Assembly: GCA_946481625.1 (NCBI GenBank)
Contig: CAMLOZ010000248.1
Coordinates: 1-5,959, forward strand
DNA from: an uncultured Haloferula sp.
GTDB taxonomy: Bacteria > Verrucomicrobiota > Verrucomicrobiae > Verrucomicrobiales > Akkermansiaceae
Direction of reading: 5' to 3'
DNA length: 5,959 nucleotides
The position numbers and the translations under genes are program-made. Position 1 is the stretch's first letter. The number at the start of each line of letters is the position of its first letter. The notes under the pieces were generated by a model, which had not been told where the DNA came from, ran no database searches, and saw nothing but the letters and a program-made list of their open reading frames with translations. Shown here piece after piece: positions 1-5,654 of the stretch.

Positions 1-99
1 CAGCGCCCGCATCGCCGGCATCGAGAGGCAGGCCTCCCGCCACTCGACCGGCGCGGCGACAAGCAGCGTTTCGCCTGGTTTGAGGAGCGCGTCGGGCAT
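1..99 (-). CDS. Probable glycosyltransferase family 9 (heptosyltransferase-like), N-terminal fragment
   Basis: An ATG on the minus strand at 99-97 opens a frame that stays open to the window edge (33 codons). The peptide starts MPDALLKPGETLLVAAP and continues through VEWREACLSMPAMRAL. A short hydrophobic strand followed by a 'cLSMPAMRAL' helix resembles the N-terminus of GT9 ADP-heptose:LPS heptosyltransferases, where the usual pattern is a beta strand then 'GDxLLxLPAlRAL'. The usual glycine-aspartate is not obvious here (EWREA instead), so it would be a divergent member. A purine-rich GGATAGG lies about 8 bases upstream of the ATG and could act as ribosome binding site. It follows the membrane-protein gene by 43 bases on the same strand, so co-transcription is likely. 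If the assignment holds, it transfers a sugar to lipopolysaccharide or another envelope glycan at the inner face of the inner membrane. Only the first tenth or so is visible, so the family call is tentative; the reading frame is better supported. Confidence 0.5.
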   Translation of the reverse strand, partial: MPDALLKPGETLLVAAPVEWREACLSMPAMRAL

Positions 100-142
100 G
101 CGCCGAACCTATCCGCCGCCGTCCGCCCCGGGCAAGCAACAG

Positions 143-1288
143 TCAACGGTCTCCCGCCTCCAGATGATCCTGGAGGAGCGAAGCACGGTCCGGGGCGAGA
201 AGGAGCAGCAGCTTGAGCTGCGCCGGATGGAGCTTCATGGCGACCGCGAGCATGTCTTTCTCGATGGGGTTGCCATCCCCGTCTCGGGGAAAGCTTTGAT
301 CTCCTGTTAGGGGAAGGATGCCCCCCACTTCATCCACGCCCTCGGGAAGACTCAGCTCCTCGCCTCCCACGAGAATCGTTTGTTCCGGTCGAAACCACTC
401 CGGGCCGTTGCCGCCTTCTCCTGAGGGCGTGTCCCCGACCGTCCTGTCCGCTTTGGCGCCCACGATCTCCCGTTGGGACGCGTTCAAATCGCACAGCGAC
501 CAAGGAGCGCACCGCTCGTTGCGGATCCAGTGCCCCGGAATCAGCAAGCCGCTGGAGGGAAACGCGAGTGCCCGCGCGTCCACTCCCCCGTCCGTGATCC
601 CCTTGAAAACACCACCGGAAGCGGTTCCGCCGGAGTGCGGTGCAGAGAGCCCTTCCTTGTATTGGAGGAAGTCGGAACTGGAATCGGACACGAAGTTCCG
701 CGCGTTGGTCCAGGCCTCGGCCTTCTGCTCCTTCGTGAAGCGCAACCCGTCCGCCAAGGCCGCGCAGTACCACGCCTGCTGGCGATTTGCGAGCTTCAGG
801 CTCAGCTCTTTCAGCTTGGTTTGGATGCCCTCGGTGATGGGCAGCTTGTCTTCATCTCCCTCCGTCCATTCCTCCCAACCGCCCGCGAAGTCGAAGATCT
901 CCTGAACCCCTGCAAGCAGGCTCCCCGGTCCGTCCGCGAGCCCCTCGTTCTGGAAATCTTCCACGATCCACCCTACCTCCTTCGCCGTCATCCCCTTCTT
1001 GCATCGCTCGCGGTAGTCGGCTTCCGCATCCATGCTGTCCCTTGCGGCGTAGAAAGCGCTCCGGTCCTTCGATTTCGCCGGTTTCACCGGTGCCGGTACG
1101 GCGGACTTCATGCTCAGGATCGATCCTTGGGTCGCCTGCACCGCCAGCCAGCAACCTCCCGCCGCCAGAATGAGTGCGGCCCCGTACCAGATCACCCCGT
1201 TCTTTCTCCGCGGAGGCTCCTCCGGCTCGCGGAATTGCTCGAGCAGCGCCTCCAGCTCCGCAGCCTTGTCATCCTCCTCCTCGTCCAC
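143..1288 (-). CDS. Bitopic membrane protein of unknown function
   Basis: I do not recognise this family. The proposed protein of 381 residues starts with a very acidic cytoplasmic segment (VDEEEDDKAAELEALLEQF, residues 1-19, likely helical), then a proline/arginine stretch ending RRKN (25-30). A single transmembrane helix follows (about 32-50, VIWYGAALILAAGGCWLAV), then a roughly 330-residue extracytoplasmic part. That part has a charged helical first half (SAFYAARDSMDAEADYRE, and later QAWYCAALADGLRFTKEQKA), a glycine/serine-rich middle, and a C-terminal helix with LKLLLLLAPDRASLLQDHL. The positive residues before the helix support an N-in, C-out anchor. The start is uncertain. GTG at 1288 has AAGGG eight bases upstream; GTG at 1297 or 1318 are in frame. 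The frame is open back to a TTG at 1531, but that upstream stretch is Arg/Pro-rich and runs through a terminator hairpin, so I reject it. It is probably co-transcribed with the downstream glycosyltransferase-like gene. Confidence 0.75.
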   Translation of the reverse strand: MDEEEDDKAAELEALLEQFREPEEPPRRKNGVIWYGAALILAAGGCWLAVQATQGSILSMKSAVPAPVKPAKSKDRSAFYAARDSMDAEADYRERCKKGMTAKEVGWIVEDFQNEGLADGPGSLLAGVQEIFDFAGGWEEWTEGDEDKLPITEGIQTKLKELSLKLANRQQAWYCAALADGLRFTKEQKAEAWTNARNFVSDSSSDFLQYKEGLSAPHSGGTASGGVFKGITDGGVDARALAFPSSGLLIPGHWIRNERCAPWSLCDLNASQREIVGAKADRTVGDTPSGEGGNGPEWFRPEQTILVGGEELSLPEGVDEVGGILPLTGDQSFPRDGDGNPIEKDMLAVAMKLHPAQLKLLLLLAPDRASLLQDHLEAGDR

Positions 1289-1348
1289 TTCCGGCACCCT
1301 TGTACCATAGACCCGCACCCGCCACCGCTGCAAGTCCGCCCGTCGGGC

Positions 1349-1397
1349 AAAGAAAAACCCGCTGGCGCCGTTGGGGGGAACGAAGGCAGCGGGTTTT
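1349..1397 (-). terminator. Rho-independent terminator
   Basis: A perfect 11-bp inverted repeat, AAAACCCGCTG at 1354-1364 and CAGCGGGTTTT at 1387-1397, encloses a 22-base loop. The loop can form a further 4-bp CGTT/AACG stem. Read on the minus strand, the stem is followed by TTTTTCTTT, a good U-tract. On the plus strand the tail is only TTTT then CCC, so it favours the minus direction. It lies about 150 bases past the stop of the DOMON/CBM9-like gene and about 60 bases before the best start of the membrane-protein gene. It should therefore end the first transcript and isolate the second; an attenuator in a long leader is the alternative. Confidence 0.75.
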
Positions 1398-1547
1398 CCC
1401 GTGGGGGGTGTCTTCCACCTGCGGGGGTCAGGCGGGTTTGTCTGGGGGGATTTGTGAGCGGGTCGTCGGGGGGAACGGCGTCGCTTACGGAGACCATCAT
1501 GTCCGATTTTACCCCTCCCGCCATTACGCAATCACGTTACCGGAATG

Positions 1548-2147
1548 TCACGCAGGCAGATCGCGCAGCTCGATCTCCGGGAATTCCTCCGGCCGGTGGA
1601 AGTCCGGCTGCCCGCCGCCGAGATCGGCCGCCGTTAGGAACTTTTGCTCAGGCGAGCCCAGGATGAAGGTCACGTTGATCCGCGTGTCCCGGCCGAAGTC
1701 CAGCCGACCCTCCAACAGATCGCGGGGAATCGCCATGGCCGCCACCCAGCCGCCGTCCGGCGAAAGTTCGGCGAAGGTCGCCACCTCCGGAAATGCGATC
1801 TCCACTTCCTCCGCGCGCACCCGTGGAGCTGTGAATTCACAACTCCACCACGCTCCGTTAGGAGCAAGATTGAACTCGAAGTAACGTCCGCTTGTCGGAT
1901 GGTGGAGAAACAACTCCGCCACGTCGTGCTTCCACAGCTCCGGCGTGAACCGTCCAGGCCTCGCTGCTGGATGGAGCCGGGCCGGCTCGGGATGGGACGC
2001 GATGAACCACAGGCTCCGTGTATCTACGGCAACGCAAAACGCGGCTTGCGCACCCACCCCCTTTCCATGCCAATCCTTACCGATACCGAACAAGGGGACG
2101 TCGATCTCACCCCATACCAATGGCTTCGCGCTCCGGAACACCGTCAT
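1548..2147 (-). CDS. DOMON-like / CBM9-like domain protein
   Basis: This 199-residue protein looks like one beta-sandwich domain of the DOMON-like/family 9 carbohydrate-binding type. The recognisable core is ELWKHDVAELFL (70-81), then YFEFNLAPNGAWW (89-101), then an 'FTAPR' turn (105-109). It ends with AAMAIPRDLL and RINVTFILGS, a layout known from stand-alone DOMON-like proteins and CBM9-type domains: an acidic-residue 'LW.hD..E.F' strand, an aromatic 'YxEFNlsPxGxW' strand, and a late 'iP...l' segment. Such domains bind sugars or haem/redox groups, so a ligand-binding role is plausible, but no enzymatic residues can be named. There is no signal peptide or membrane segment, so it appears cytoplasmic, which is unusual for a sugar-binding module. 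The ATG at 2147 has no convincing Shine-Dalgarno sequence; it is the earliest sensible start and includes the first strand. It is transcribed divergently from the DUF1287 gene and ends before the hairpin near 1350-1397. Confidence 0.8.
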   Translation of the reverse strand: MTVFRSAKPLVWGEIDVPLFGIGKDWHGKGVGAQAAFCVAVDTRSLWFIASHPEPARLHPAARPGRFTPELWKHDVAELFLHHPTSGRYFEFNLAPNGAWWSCEFTAPRVRAEEVEIAFPEVATFAELSPDGGWVAAMAIPRDLLEGRLDFGRDTRINVTFILGSPEQKFLTAADLGGGQPDFHRPEEFPEIELRDLPA

Positions 2148-2272
2148 CGCGAAGAAACTGAAATCCAGCCCTCTAACGGTCGAGAATAGGATTCTTGGAA
2201 AAAATTGCTGCGGAAGGGCGAAAAATGTCGCATTCCCATCCCGGTTTTGATTTGCTTTTCTTAAATAGAACC
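2148..2272. promoter_or_regulatory. Divergent intergenic spacer, AT-richer
   Basis: This 125-base stretch separates the divergent DOMON-like and DUF1287 genes and must carry a promoter for each. It is clearly more AT-rich than its surroundings, especially 2181-2204 and 2241-2270 (TTTTGATTTGCTTTTCTTAA), as expected for promoter DNA. I could not match a convincing spaced pair of -35 and -10 boxes in either direction, so no promoter is placed exactly. In-frame upstream starts exist for the plus-strand gene at 2195 (TTG) and 2225 (ATG, with GGAAGG eight bases before it). If 2225 is used, the spacer shrinks to 77 bases. Confidence 0.4.
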
Positions 2273-3076
2273 ATGGCGAAACGCCAAAATAGCCATCATC
2301 TCGGCACCATCGAGTACATCGGACCTCGCCCGCAGGCCAAGAAGCCGCAGCGTCGTCCCAATTTCCTCGGCGGTTGGGTGGTTCTGATGATCGCGGCCTT
2401 TGCTGCCTATCATTTCGGCAAGCCGCTTCTGCCTTTGCTCCGTGCCCAGCAGACGGTCGCTTCGGTCGAGAGTGCCGATCTCCTGATCGGGGAACTCGCG
2501 CCTTCCGCGGACTTCGGCGAGCGCTTGGCTGCCGCTGCTTTGCAACGCACCAAGACTGCCAGCATTTACGACACGCACTATTACCAGATCGCGTACCCCG
2601 GCGGTGACATCCCGAATGCCCCGGATGGCAAGCCGAAGGGCAAGGCGGAGGACCTTCTCGTCCGCAGCTACCGGAATCTCGGCATCGATCTCCAACTTCT
2701 CGTCCACGAGGACATGACGAGGAATTTCTCGTCCTACCCGCGGCTCTGGCCGGCCTCCGGCCCCGATTCGAACATCGACCACCGCAGGATCCAGAACCTC
2801 CAGCGCTACTTCAAGCACACCGGCGCGGAACTCGCGGTCGATACCAAGCGCCCGAACAAGAGCGATTTCAAACCGGGTGATGTTGTCGTCTGGATGCTCG
2901 CCCAAGGCGAACTCCACTGCGGCATCGTGGTTCCCGGCCCCGGCGATCGCCGCGGCGAACCGTGGGTCGTTCACGACAACGGTGAAGGCCCGAAGTGGGA
3001 AAACGTCCTCACCGAGTTCCAGATCCACGGCCACTACCGCTATACCGGCCAGTCCGGGGAAGTCGCCAAGCGCTGA
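2273..3076 (+). CDS. Membrane-anchored DUF1287 protein lacking the family cysteine
   Basis: This 267-residue protein has a basic N-terminus (residues 1-30), one transmembrane anchor (about 31-48, GGWVVLMIAAFAAYHF), and a periplasmic DUF1287 domain (about 95-262). DUF1287 belongs, as I recall, to the NlpC/P60-like papain fold group. Family signatures are clear: YYQIAYPGGDIP, RSYRNLGIDLQ, LVHEDM, PDSNIDHRR, FKPGDVVVW, ELHCGIVV with the expected His215, VVHDNGEGP with His234, and a final HGHYRY. The family motif GVCTD before 'VxRxYR' reads GKAED here, so Ala125 replaces the presumed nucleophile; the only remaining cysteine is Cys216, next to His215. It may therefore be a non-catalytic binder of cell-wall peptide. 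ATG 2273 is chosen because codons 2225-2272 include TTA, AAT and AGA and have low GC at third positions, unlike the gene. ATG 2225 has a better ribosome binding site (GGAAGG) and would add 16 residues. The esterase gene follows 74 bases downstream. Confidence 0.88.
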   Translation: MAKRQNSHHLGTIEYIGPRPQAKKPQRRPNFLGGWVVLMIAAFAAYHFGKPLLPLLRAQQTVASVESADLLIGELAPSADFGERLAAAALQRTKTASIYDTHYYQIAYPGGDIPNAPDGKPKGKAEDLLVRSYRNLGIDLQLLVHEDMTRNFSSYPRLWPASGPDSNIDHRRIQNLQRYFKHTGAELAVDTKRPNKSDFKPGDVVVWMLAQGELHCGIVVPGPGDRRGEPWVVHDNGEGPKWENVLTEFQIHGHYRYTGQSGEVAKR

Positions 3077-3083
3077 GAAGCGT

Positions 3084-3102
3084 GGCTGCGGCTTCCAGCC
3101 GC
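3084..3102. repeat. Short GC-rich palindrome in spacer
   Basis: Eight bases after the DUF1287 stop, GCGGC (3088-3092) and GCCGC (3098-3102) form a 5-bp stem around TTCCA. The overlapping GGCTG (3084-3088) and CAGCC (3096-3100) can form an alternative stem. No T-run follows, so it is a poor terminator. It could be a REP-like intergenic element or an mRNA-stabilising hairpin between two co-transcribed genes. A perfect 7-base tandem, GAGTTCG twice, lies further along the same spacer at about 3125-3138. Confidence 0.4.
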
Positions 3103-3150
3103 TGTGCCCTCCCGTTGGGATTCAGAGTTCGGAGTTCGCCTTTGAACCCG

Positions 3151-3981
3151 ATGTCCCGCCTCGCCCGTTTCCGCCGCCAGTGGTCCCGCCCCGCCTTGCC
3201 GGGTCCTTGGTCGCTCCCGGCCGATCCCGCCCGCCTGCGGATCTTCCTGCTCATGGGCCAGTCGAACATGGCCGGCTTCGGCTGTGTCCGCGCGGAGGAC
3301 CCTTGGCAACCGGGTGACCGCGATCCCGTCCCCGGCGTTCTTTCCCTCGGGGGCCAATGCACCCTCAAGTCCGCCATCCCCCGCGGCTGGACCCGCTGGC
3401 GTCCCGCAAGCCATCCGCTCCACCTGAATCAAGGCAGCGCCGCCTTCGGCCTCGCCCTCCCCTTCGCCATCCGGCTCCGTGAGGAAATGCCGGATTGCAT
3501 GATCGGCTTCATCCCCTGTGCCTGGGGTGGCGCGCCGATCGATTCCCTTGGCCCCGGCTCCCCTCTTTACACGAATGCCGTGCGCCGCGCCCGGATCGCA
3601 TCAGAGGCGGGCACCCTCGCGGGTGTTCTCTGGCACCAAGGTGAATCGGATGCCGACCTCGAATCCCTCGCCCCGTCCCATGCCGCCAAGCTGGGAGCCT
3701 TGATCCGCCAGCTCCGCCTCGATCTCGCCACCCCTTCCCTACCTTTCCTCATCGGCGATCTGGGAGGCTTCGGGGATGAGAAGCGAAAGCCCGAATTCGT
3801 CGCCCGCCGCGCCACCGTCCGCGCCGGGCTGCGCCGCGTCGCGACCGAAGACGAACACGCCGCCTTCATCGAAAGCACCGGCCTTCTTGGTGTCGATGCC
3901 GTCCACTTCGGCCGTTCCGCCCTCGTCGAATTCGGCCACCGCTACGCCGCCGCCTACCTCGCCCGAGGGGGAACCAAGTGA
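3151..3981 (+). CDS. SGNH-fold carbohydrate esterase (sialate O-acetylesterase / CE6-like)
   Basis: This 276-residue protein carries the blocks of the SASA/DUF303 family (CE6-like acetylesterases). FLLMGQSNMAGFG (32-44) holds the nucleophile Ser38. HPLHLNQGSAAFG (88-100) and IGFIPCAWGGAPID (118-131) supply the expected glycine and substrate-loop segments, GVLWHQGESDAD (158-169) is the family's central signature, and VDAVHFG (248-254) gives the Asp249/His252 pair of the catalytic triad. The family removes O-acetyl groups from sugars in glycans such as xylan or sialic acids; the exact substrate cannot be read from the sequence. Length fits a single-domain member. The ATG at 3151 gives an arginine-rich N-terminus with no signal peptide, although relatives are usually exported. 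The frame is open upstream but offers no better start or secretion signal. No strong ribosome binding site is visible. It follows the DUF1287 gene by 74 bases in the same direction and converges on the phosphatase gene with 42 bases between them. Confidence 0.88.
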   Translation: MSRLARFRRQWSRPALPGPWSLPADPARLRIFLLMGQSNMAGFGCVRAEDPWQPGDRDPVPGVLSLGGQCTLKSAIPRGWTRWRPASHPLHLNQGSAAFGLALPFAIRLREEMPDCMIGFIPCAWGGAPIDSLGPGSPLYTNAVRRARIASEAGTLAGVLWHQGESDADLESLAPSHAAKLGALIRQLRLDLATPSLPFLIGDLGGFGDEKRKPEFVARRATVRAGLRRVATEDEHAAFIESTGLLGVDAVHFGRSALVEFGHRYAAAYLARGGTK

Positions 3982-4023
3982 CCCAAAGGCAGGGACATCT
4001 CTCCGAGACGGGGTGGGCGGCAC

Positions 4024-4350
4024 TTACTTCAAATACGGCGCGCACCGTACTTTGAGCATCTCCACCAGCACCGGATCCATGTACTCGAATTCATCCGGAA
4101 TCCCCAGCACCACCACGCGCTTCCCGGCCAGCAGGTTGCCGAATGCCTTGTTGAGCCGCTGCCGGTGAACGTCTTCCATCACGAAGATCACATCCGCCCA
4201 CTCCACCTGCTCCGCGGAGAGCCGCAGTTCCGCATCCGGACTCAACCCCGCCGAATCCACCTCCACGCCGGGATAACCGGCAAAGACCGTTTCCGCCGTT
4301 GGGCTCCGCAGTCGATTCCGCGAGCAAAGGAACAGGAGGCGTTTAGCCAT
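4024..4350 (-). CDS. Low molecular weight protein tyrosine phosphatase-like protein
   Basis: The 108-residue protein begins MAKRLLFLCSRNRLRSPTAE. Cys9-x5-Arg15 followed by Ser16 forms the phosphate-binding loop of LMW protein tyrosine phosphatases, although the loop reads CSRNRLRS rather than the classic C(L/V)GNICRS. Further family marks are the VDSAGLSPDAE segment (31-41), WADVIFVMEDVHRQRL (51-66), and a late YMDP with Asp92 in the position of the general acid. The size matches the short predicted-phosphatase subfamily I know as COG4551 rather than the roughly 150-residue classical enzymes, so it is not truncated. It should be cytoplasmic and hydrolyse phosphotyrosine or another small phosphate ester; the substrate is unknown. 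The frame is open further upstream to 4431, but the ATG at 4350 places the first beta strand directly at the N-terminus, as in relatives. It is divergent from the methyltransferase gene, with 100 bases between the starts. Confidence 0.87.
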   Translation of the reverse strand: MAKRLLFLCSRNRLRSPTAETVFAGYPGVEVDSAGLSPDAELRLSAEQVEWADVIFVMEDVHRQRLNKAFGNLLAGKRVVVLGIPDEFEYMDPVLVEMLKVRCAPYLK

Positions 4351-4439
4351 CGCTCGCGAGGTCTTATCTCGTTTGGCCGCGCAAGCAACCATCGCCACGA
4401 CCCCTGGATAAAGGATTGTTCCCCGTCCCATTCCGCCGC

Positions 4440-4443
4440 AGGA
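4440..4443 (+). promoter_or_regulatory. Ribosome binding site for GTG start at 4451
   Basis: AGGA lies seven bases before the GTG at 4451, the best-spaced Shine-Dalgarno match near this gene. It supports the GTG start over internal codons. The rest of the 100-base divergent spacer contains GGATAAAGG near 4415-4425, which could be part of a -10 region, but no matching -35 box was found. Confidence 0.5.
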
Positions 4444-4450
4444 CAGTCGC

Positions 4451-5515
4451 GTGCCCGAATCACCTGCTCCCGCCTCCTGGCTCGTCCGAATCCCGGAAGT
4501 CTTCGCTCCCTTTACCGCGGAGATTCTGAGCGGACTCGGAGCGGCGCCCTTGAAGACGCTGGGCTCGGACTACCATCTCGTCCGCCTGGAAGATCCCGCC
4601 CGGCTTCAGAGTTCCGAGTGGGCGAAGTTCACGAGCTGGAATCTTCCGGTCCATCACGCCTGGCCTTGCAATCCCCAGAAGATGGAAGGCTTCGTCGAGA
4701 AGGCGGCCCAGGCGATCTTCCGGAAATTCGGCGAATCCTCTCCCCAGACCCTGCTCGTCGGCCCCTTGCAGACCGCCGGATCCCATCCCTACTACAAGCA
4801 CCTCGCCACCAACTTGCGCGGGCGCACCCTGCAGCTTTTCCCGCCCCTCCCGGCCGCCGCGGAGGTCGAGGCGCAGGACCCCGCGGTCCCCACGCTCTTC
4901 TGCCTCGTCGGGAAGGAAGGCCTTTTCTGTGGCATCCAGAGCCCGCGGGACTCGAATGGGTTCTATCCCGGCGGCACCAAGTTCATCAGCCAGAACACCG
5001 GCATCAGCCGCGCCGGAGCGAAGATCGCGGAAGCCCTCCACCACGTCCTTCTCTTCCGTCAGGCACCCCCGGAGGGCGCGCACTGGCTGGAACTCGGTGC
5101 CAGCCCGGGCGGCATGACCTCCGAGCTGCTCACCCGCGGCTACCACGTTACCGCCGTCGACCGCGCCGACCTCGATCCCCGCCTGAAACGCAAGCCCGGC
5201 CTCGATTTCGTCCGCCGGGATGTCGATGCCTTCCGCCCCGAGGCGACCGAGCGCTTCGATGCCCTCCTCTGTGACATGAACGGCGATCCCCGCGTCTCGC
5301 TCCGTCAGGTGCTCCGCCTCACGGAAAATGTGGGGCCGGGGGGGCTGGTCATCTTCACCCTGAAGGGGGCGGGAGCGGAAACGCCGGCTGAGTTGAATGC
5401 CATTTCGCGGGCCGCCGTCACCTATGCCGGCTCGGCGGGGCTGAAGCTTCTGGCGGAAACGCATCTAACTTACAACCGCCACGAGTTCACCCTCTTCTTC
5501 GAGGTGACCCGATAG
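4451..5515 (+). CDS. RlmM-like 2'-O-ribose RNA methyltransferase
   Basis: This 354-residue protein is close in length to E. coli RlmM (about 366), which methylates the 2'-O of C2498 in 23S rRNA. The N-terminal half (about 10-165) is divergent and would hold the RNA-recognition part (THUMP-like in RlmM). The C-terminal Rossmann/FtsJ-like domain starts at about 180. WLELGASPGGMTSELL (212-227) is the SAM-binding motif I, with Asp237 in VTAVDRADL as the ribose-binding acidic residue. The K-D-K-E tetrad of RrmJ/RlmM-type 2'-O-methyltransferases can be placed as Lys191 in SRAGAKIAEA, Asp275 in LLCDMN, Lys305 in IFTLKGAG and Glu345 in NRHEFTLFF. All four are present, so it should be active. The start is GTG with AGGA seven bases upstream. 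The exact target nucleotide may differ, since RlmM proper is best known in gammaproteobacteria. It stands alone, divergent from the phosphatase gene, with 158 bases before the next gene. Confidence 0.85.
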   Translation: MPESPAPASWLVRIPEVFAPFTAEILSGLGAAPLKTLGSDYHLVRLEDPARLQSSEWAKFTSWNLPVHHAWPCNPQKMEGFVEKAAQAIFRKFGESSPQTLLVGPLQTAGSHPYYKHLATNLRGRTLQLFPPLPAAAEVEAQDPAVPTLFCLVGKEGLFCGIQSPRDSNGFYPGGTKFISQNTGISRAGAKIAEALHHVLLFRQAPPEGAHWLELGASPGGMTSELLTRGYHVTAVDRADLDPRLKRKPGLDFVRRDVDAFRPEATERFDALLCDMNGDPRVSLRQVLRLTENVGPGGLVIFTLKGAGAETPAELNAISRAAVTYAGSAGLKLLAETHLTYNRHEFTLFFEVTR

Positions 5516-5543
5516 GGGTCGGGCGCACATAACCTGATTTTGT

Positions 5544-5569
5544 TTGACAGAAAAAACGTGTTCTAGATT
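5544..5569 (+). promoter_or_regulatory. Candidate promoter for the GtaA-like gene
   Basis: A perfect -35 hexamer TTGACA (5544-5549) sits in an AT-rich island (TTTTGTTTGACAGAAAAAAC) that contrasts with the GC-rich surroundings. A -10-like TAGATT (5564-5569, four of six matches) follows at 14 bases, shorter than the ideal 17. GATTCT at 16 bases is the alternative. The resulting transcript would have a leader of roughly 95-100 bases before the ATG at 5674. Confidence 0.5.
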
Positions 5570-5581
5570 CTCCTTCGACCG

Positions 5582-5654
5582 CGAGCGCCCCGTCCGTCTT
5601 TTTCGGGCGACAGGTTCCGCGCTCGGCGGCATGGTGCCAGACCCCTGTCTTGGC
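5582..5654 (+). promoter_or_regulatory. Foldable 5' leader of the GtaA-like gene
   Basis: Two structures can form in the leader. The first has a 7-bp outer stem, CGAGCGC (5582-5588) with GCGCTCG (5619-5625), and a nested CCCG (5589-5592)/CGGG (5604-5607) stem. The second is GCCAGAC (5636-5642) with GTCTTGGC (5647-5654), 7 bp with one bulge around a CCCT loop, ending about 20 bases before the start codon. It matches no riboswitch class I know. It may be a structured untranslated region affecting translation or stability; chance folding of GC-rich DNA is possible. Confidence 0.35.

Noticed and set aside
1289..1531. N-terminal extension of the membrane-protein gene to a TTG at 1531
   Set aside because: The extension would be Arg/Pro-rich, reads through the 11-bp stem terminator, and has no ribosome binding site; starts near 1288-1318 sit just before a sensible acidic N-terminus.
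473..1666. Long plus-strand open frame (397 codons) opposite the membrane-protein gene
   Set aside because: Its translation is rich in Arg, Pro and Leu, has no recognisable domain, crosses the terminator hairpin and overlaps two minus-strand genes that have coherent protein features.
2195..2272. Upstream TTG (2195) or ATG (2225) starts for the DUF1287 gene
   Set aside because: The segment is AT-rich with rare codons (TTA, AGA) and low third-position GC, so it looks like promoter DNA; ATG 2225 stays possible because of GGAAGG before it.
2261..3034. Minus-strand open frame of 257 codons opposite DUF1287
   Set aside because: It mirrors the DUF1287 gene in a GC-rich genome and shows no family motif, while the plus strand has unmistakable DUF1287 signatures.
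3982..4023. Possible bidirectional terminator between the convergent esterase and phosphatase genes
   Set aside because: No stem longer than about 4 bp and no T-run could be found in these 42 bases.
4606..4621. Near copy of the 3121-3135 TTCAGAGTTCGGAGT stretch inside the methyltransferase gene
   Set aside because: About 15 bases with one mismatch, lying within codons of a conserved gene; most likely chance.
4165..5274. Plus-strand open frame of 369 codons overlapping the phosphatase and methyltransferase genes
   Set aside because: It is Arg/Pro/Ser-rich with no domain; the overlapping genes on both sides have clear catalytic motifs.
4460..5464. Minus-strand open frame of 334 codons opposite the methyltransferase
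   Set aside because: It is a GC-rich antisense shadow with no motif; the opposite strand holds the complete K-D-K-E tetrad and SAM motif.
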